Part shown: positions 61,765-64,000 of the stretch, piece after piece
How positions within the stretch are numbered: position 1 is the stretch's first letter
How the letters are laid out: every line of letters starts with the position of its first letter
Origin: Hahellaceae bacterium
GTDB lineage: Bacteria; Pseudomonadota; Gammaproteobacteria; Pseudomonadales; Oleiphilaceae
DNA length: 64,000 bases
Direction: 5' to 3'
Assembly: GCA_024234505.1 (NCBI GenBank)
Contig: JACKOD010000002.1
Coordinates: forward strand, 186,001-250,000
The notes under the pieces: model-generated
What the model was told of the DNA's origin: nothing
Database searches by the model: none
The model's input: only the letters and a program-made list of their open reading frames with translations
Translations under genes and position numbers: made by a program

Positions 61765-62184
61765 AGTCTTCTCGTTGCAGATAGTCAGTATTAAAAGTTC
61801 GGATTGTCGCGCAGTGGCAATGTGTTCATCACAAAATAGGCACAAGCATAACAGAGTTATTGTCGACTTGGCATCCGCTGTGAGTGGTCAAATGCCTCGT
61901 ATGAGGCTATGTTTATAGCGACGTATCGTCGGTAGTTTATTGTCCTCCAGGGGGGGCGAGGGCGGCCAGAAAAACTGTCAGTGGGTATCGTTTACGTGAA
62001 TTGATGTATTTATTCGTGTCTCTGGCCTTGAATCGTGTCGGCCCCGGGCTGTTTCAGCTTGGGGTAATTTGCAGTCCAGGATTGTTATGCCGACCGAAAT
62101 TGTTCTACCGACCTAAATAGTTATGCTGACCCAGATTGATAAACAGACCCAGATTGACAAACAGACATGGAAGGAAGAGGCTGC
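61765..62184. other. ilvD-HDOD divergent intergenic region
   Basis: A gene-free 420 bp. It includes a small perfect hairpin GCCTC (61894-61898) with GAGGC (61903-61907), G/C-rich patches at 61948-61972 and 62040-62050, and the 18-bp tandem repeat array at 62085-62174. No convincing promoter for either gene was identified. Confidence 0.5.
62085..62174 (+). repeat. Degenerate 18-bp tandem repeat array upstream of the HDOD gene
   Basis: Five consecutive 18-bp registers start at 62085, 62103, 62121, 62139 and 62157. Registers 1-2 share CCGACC-AAAT; registers 3-5 share a GACCCAGATTG core, and the block CCCAGATTGAYAAACAGA is repeated at 62130-62147 and 62148-62165 with one difference. The array ends at the ribosome binding site of the HDOD gene (AAGGAAGAGG). 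Confidence 0.8.
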
Positions 62185-63447
62185 ATGAGCAGTAACCGAT
62201 CACTTTTGACATCCGAACATCTTAAACAGTTTCGTCCACTCAATAAGCTAGCAGAAAACCAGCGTATCCTGCTGGCAGACAAAGCGCGTATTATGGCCTT
62301 GCCCAAGCGTAAGGTTTTGTTTGAATGCGGCTCTTCTGATCATTTCGATTACTTTCTGTTATCCGGAAAAATCGAGCTGGTGGCCGCCGACAAGAAAGTG
62401 CGTGAAGTGGAGGCAGGCTCTACCGCTTCCTGGTCGGCGATAGCTCATTTACAGCCTCGACAGTTCACCGTTAAAGCCTTGTCGGACTGCGAATTTCTGG
62501 TGCTTGAAACCGATGTGCTCAATCGTTTGTTGAAGGAGGCTCCCATAGAGCAGCTGGAGTCGGACGCCGGCATCAGTGCAGCGGATCAAACCGCCTATAA
62601 AGTATTGATGACGTTCCAGAGTGATTTAAAATCAAACAACTTTACCTTGCCCAGCTTGCCAGATGTTGCCATGCGCATACGGCAGGTCGCCAGTCGTGAA
62701 AACTCCAGTATGGATGACATCGCCAAACTGGTGAACAGCGATCCCGCCATTACGCTAAAACTAATCAAAGCCTGTAATAGCCCCTTGTATCGTGGGTTTT
62801 CGGATATCACCTCAAGTCGTGATGCCGTGACACGTTTGGGGATGAAAGTGACCCAGCAGCTAGTGATGGTTTTCGCAATGCGGGAACTGTTTCGGAGTAA
62901 GAAGCCCGAGTTGCAGAAAGCCATGTCAGCACTCTGGGATCATTCGCGAGAGGTGGCATCCATTGCCTATGTTCTGGCCGAGCTAACTCCGGGACTAGAC
63001 AAGGATTTCGCGATGATGGCAGGACTGATTCACGATGTGGGGGCAGTTCCCGTGATTTGTTATGCCGAAAATATTCCCGATTTATATGCCGACCCGAAAG
63101 CCCTGCAGGCAGTCATAGCTGAACTTCGAGGCGAGTTAGGGGCGACGATGATGCAACATTGGGGAATGCCAGCGGTATTTGCTGAGGTTACGGAGCATGC
63201 GGACAATTGGTCGCGTGATTCGGGTCAGGAAAATGCAGATTACGTTGATGTGGTGTTGGTGGCCCAGCGGCACGCGTTATTAGGCCAGCCATCAGCAAAA
63301 GACTTGCCGCCCTTTACACAAATTCCGGCGTTCGGAAAGCTGGCGCGAGGCGGACTCACGCCGGAGAAAAGCCTGAAAGTATTGGTTGAGGCACGTCAGA
63401 AGATACAGGAAGTTCAGGATTTTCTGGGAGCAGATTTACCGGTTTGA
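62185..63447 (+). CDS. Cyclic-nucleotide-binding-fold and HDOD domain protein
   Basis: A 420-aa cytoplasmic signalling protein. Residues about 15-120 resemble a cyclic-nucleotide-binding beta-barrel (VLFECGSSDHFDYFLLSGKIELVA), but the phosphate-binding cassette is degenerate, with PRQFTVKAL where PRxATVxAL is usual, so ligand binding is doubtful. Residues about 155-350 are an HDOD domain (LPSLPDVAMRIRQVA, LVNSDPAITLKLIKACNSP, GLIHDVGAVPV), found in proteins tied to c-di-GMP signalling and motility. The ATG at 62185 has AAGGAAGAGG just upstream; 62167 is an alternative. It overlaps the convergent channel gene by 12 bp. Confidence 0.82.
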   Translation: MSSNRSLLTSEHLKQFRPLNKLAENQRILLADKARIMALPKRKVLFECGSSDHFDYFLLSGKIELVAADKKVREVEAGSTASWSAIAHLQPRQFTVKALSDCEFLVLETDVLNRLLKEAPIEQLESDAGISAADQTAYKVLMTFQSDLKSNNFTLPSLPDVAMRIRQVASRENSSMDDIAKLVNSDPAITLKLIKACNSPLYRGFSDITSSRDAVTRLGMKVTQQLVMVFAMRELFRSKKPELQKAMSALWDHSREVASIAYVLAELTPGLDKDFAMMAGLIHDVGAVPVICYAENIPDLYADPKALQAVIAELRGELGATMMQHWGMPAVFAEVTEHADNWSRDSGQENADYVDVVLVAQRHALLGQPSAKDLPPFTQIPAFGKLARGGLTPEKSLKVLVEARQKIQEVQDFLGADLPV

Positions 63448-64000
63448 CGACTCGGGGGTGCTGGTCTCGGGCATGGATTCGTTTTCCTGAGCGGCTTCCA
63501 TTTGCATGCTGATTGCGCGCTCAATGCGCCCCAGCTTGATTTCCAGTGCTTCGAGTTTGGTCAGAATCAGTTGCTCCCGATGCAGTACAGACTGCTCTTC
63601 TTTTGACATCAAAAAAGCGGAGAAGCTGGCGGTGAGCATTGAGAAAATGCCCATCCCTATGAGAATTACAAATGAGCCGAACAACCTCCCGGCGGTGGTG
63701 GAGGGAACGATATCTCCATAGCCCACGGTTGTCATGGTCACCCAGGCCCACCAGACACCATCCCAGGGCGTGCCAATGGACGGGTCGATGCCTGCAATCA
63801 GAAATCCGGCCCCCAACATCAGCATAAAGCCAATCATGAGTGTGGTTCCCAGATGGTTTCTGGCAAGTACCTCTCGTGCGGTTTTGGATACCTGAACGAG
63901 CAAGCTCAACAACACCAGCAGTCTAAGGCCCCGAAGAAGCCCGATGGAGGGTAGGGCGTACCACCAGATGGGGCAGCCGAAAACAACAATGACCAGGTTA
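63436..64000 (-). CDS. Voltage-gated-type potassium channel protein (truncated by the window edge)
   Basis: Ion channel gene running off the right edge; the open frame continues to base 64000 with no stop, so the 159-aa segment from the GTG at 63915 is not the true N-terminus. The visible part contains an S4-like stretch with spaced arginines (LLRGLRLL) upstream of 63915, S5, a pore helix and the selectivity filter TTVGYGD, then S6 and a C-terminal coiled coil (LTKLEALEIKLGRIERAI). This is the architecture of Kv-like bacterial channels. Its stop codon lies inside the convergent HDOD gene. Confidence 0.85.
   Translation of the reverse strand, partial: NLVIVVFGCPIWWYALPSIGLLRGLRLLVLLSLLVQVSKTAREVLARNHLGTTLMIGFMLMLGAGFLIAGIDPSIGTPWDGVWWAWVTMTTVGYGDIVPSTTAGRLFGSFVILIGMGIFSMLTASFSAFLMSKEEQSVLHREQLILTKLEALEIKLGRIERAISMQMEAAQENESMPETSTPESSNR

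Noticed and set aside
1..64000. Mobile elements, CRISPR arrays, tRNA genes, defence islands
   Set aside because: No transposase, integrase, regular spacer array or tRNA-like cloverleaf was found; gene order is conserved backbone throughout.

Overview
This window comes from a free-living, motile, aerobically respiring gammaproteobacterium, most plausibly a marine or aquatic member near Cellvibrionales or Pseudomonadales. The evidence is gene order. The run rplM-rpsI-petABC-sspA-sspB-diaA-yraN-lpoA-rsmI-rnpB-mraZ followed by the whole dcw cluster, lpxC, dciA, an M23 peptidase, secA and argJ matches the order known from Pseudomonas-type genomes, and the flagellar stator is of the sodium-driven PomAB type. 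The genus cannot be fixed from the sequence alone. I see no phage, insertion sequence, integron, tRNA or CRISPR array: this is chromosomal backbone.

Layout. Positions 94-1934 (minus) hold a RegA/RegB-type redox two-component system. 2.1-5.5 kb hold prfC, a TatD-family hydrolase and the ribosomal proteins L13 and S9. 5.7-9.7 kb hold the cytochrome bc1 operon and the stringent starvation proteins SspA and SspB. 9.7-12.5 kb (minus) hold diaA, yraN and lpoA, divergent from rsmI, which is followed by the RNase P RNA gene. 14.4-31.5 kb are an uninterrupted division and cell-wall cluster from mraZ to ftsZ. It is preceded by a good sigma70 promoter and four 10-bp-spaced MraZ-box-like repeats. 31.6-39.7 kb hold lpxC, dciA, a LytM-type peptidase, secA, argJ and a Nudix-ThiE fusion. 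39.8-42.1 kb hold moaC, moaA and ribA. 42.1-46.9 kb (minus) hold a periplasmic phosphate-binding/OmpA fusion and the dxs-ispA-xseB isoprenoid cluster. 47.3-49.8 kb hold pomA, pomB and a PilZ-domain gene. 49.8-53.2 kb hold an NRDE protein, a TauE/SafE permease, lgt and thyA. 53.3-59.1 kb (minus) hold two large paralogous Aer-like chemoreceptors. The window ends with folA, ilvD, a cNMP-fold/HDOD protein and a truncated voltage-gated-type ion channel.

How the genes work together. The central block joins peptidoglycan precursor synthesis (murC-G, mraY, ddlB), the divisome (ftsL, I, W, Q, A, Z), outer-membrane lipid A synthesis (lpxC), a peptidoglycan synthase activator (lpoA) and protein export (secA). 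The redox sensor kinase, bc1 complex, sodium stator, PilZ protein and FAD-PAS chemoreceptors suggest a cell that adjusts respiration and swimming to redox state.

The window is mostly ordinary housekeeping DNA and I do not claim a new defence or mobile system. The points most worth a second look are regulatory or architectural: a structured secA leader with two competing long pairings, 18-bp tandem repeats upstream of two signalling genes, a RegB kinase with a His-rich periplasmic loop and altered H-box, a PstS-OmpA fusion without a pst operon, and a PilZ protein with an altered second motif beside the stator genes.
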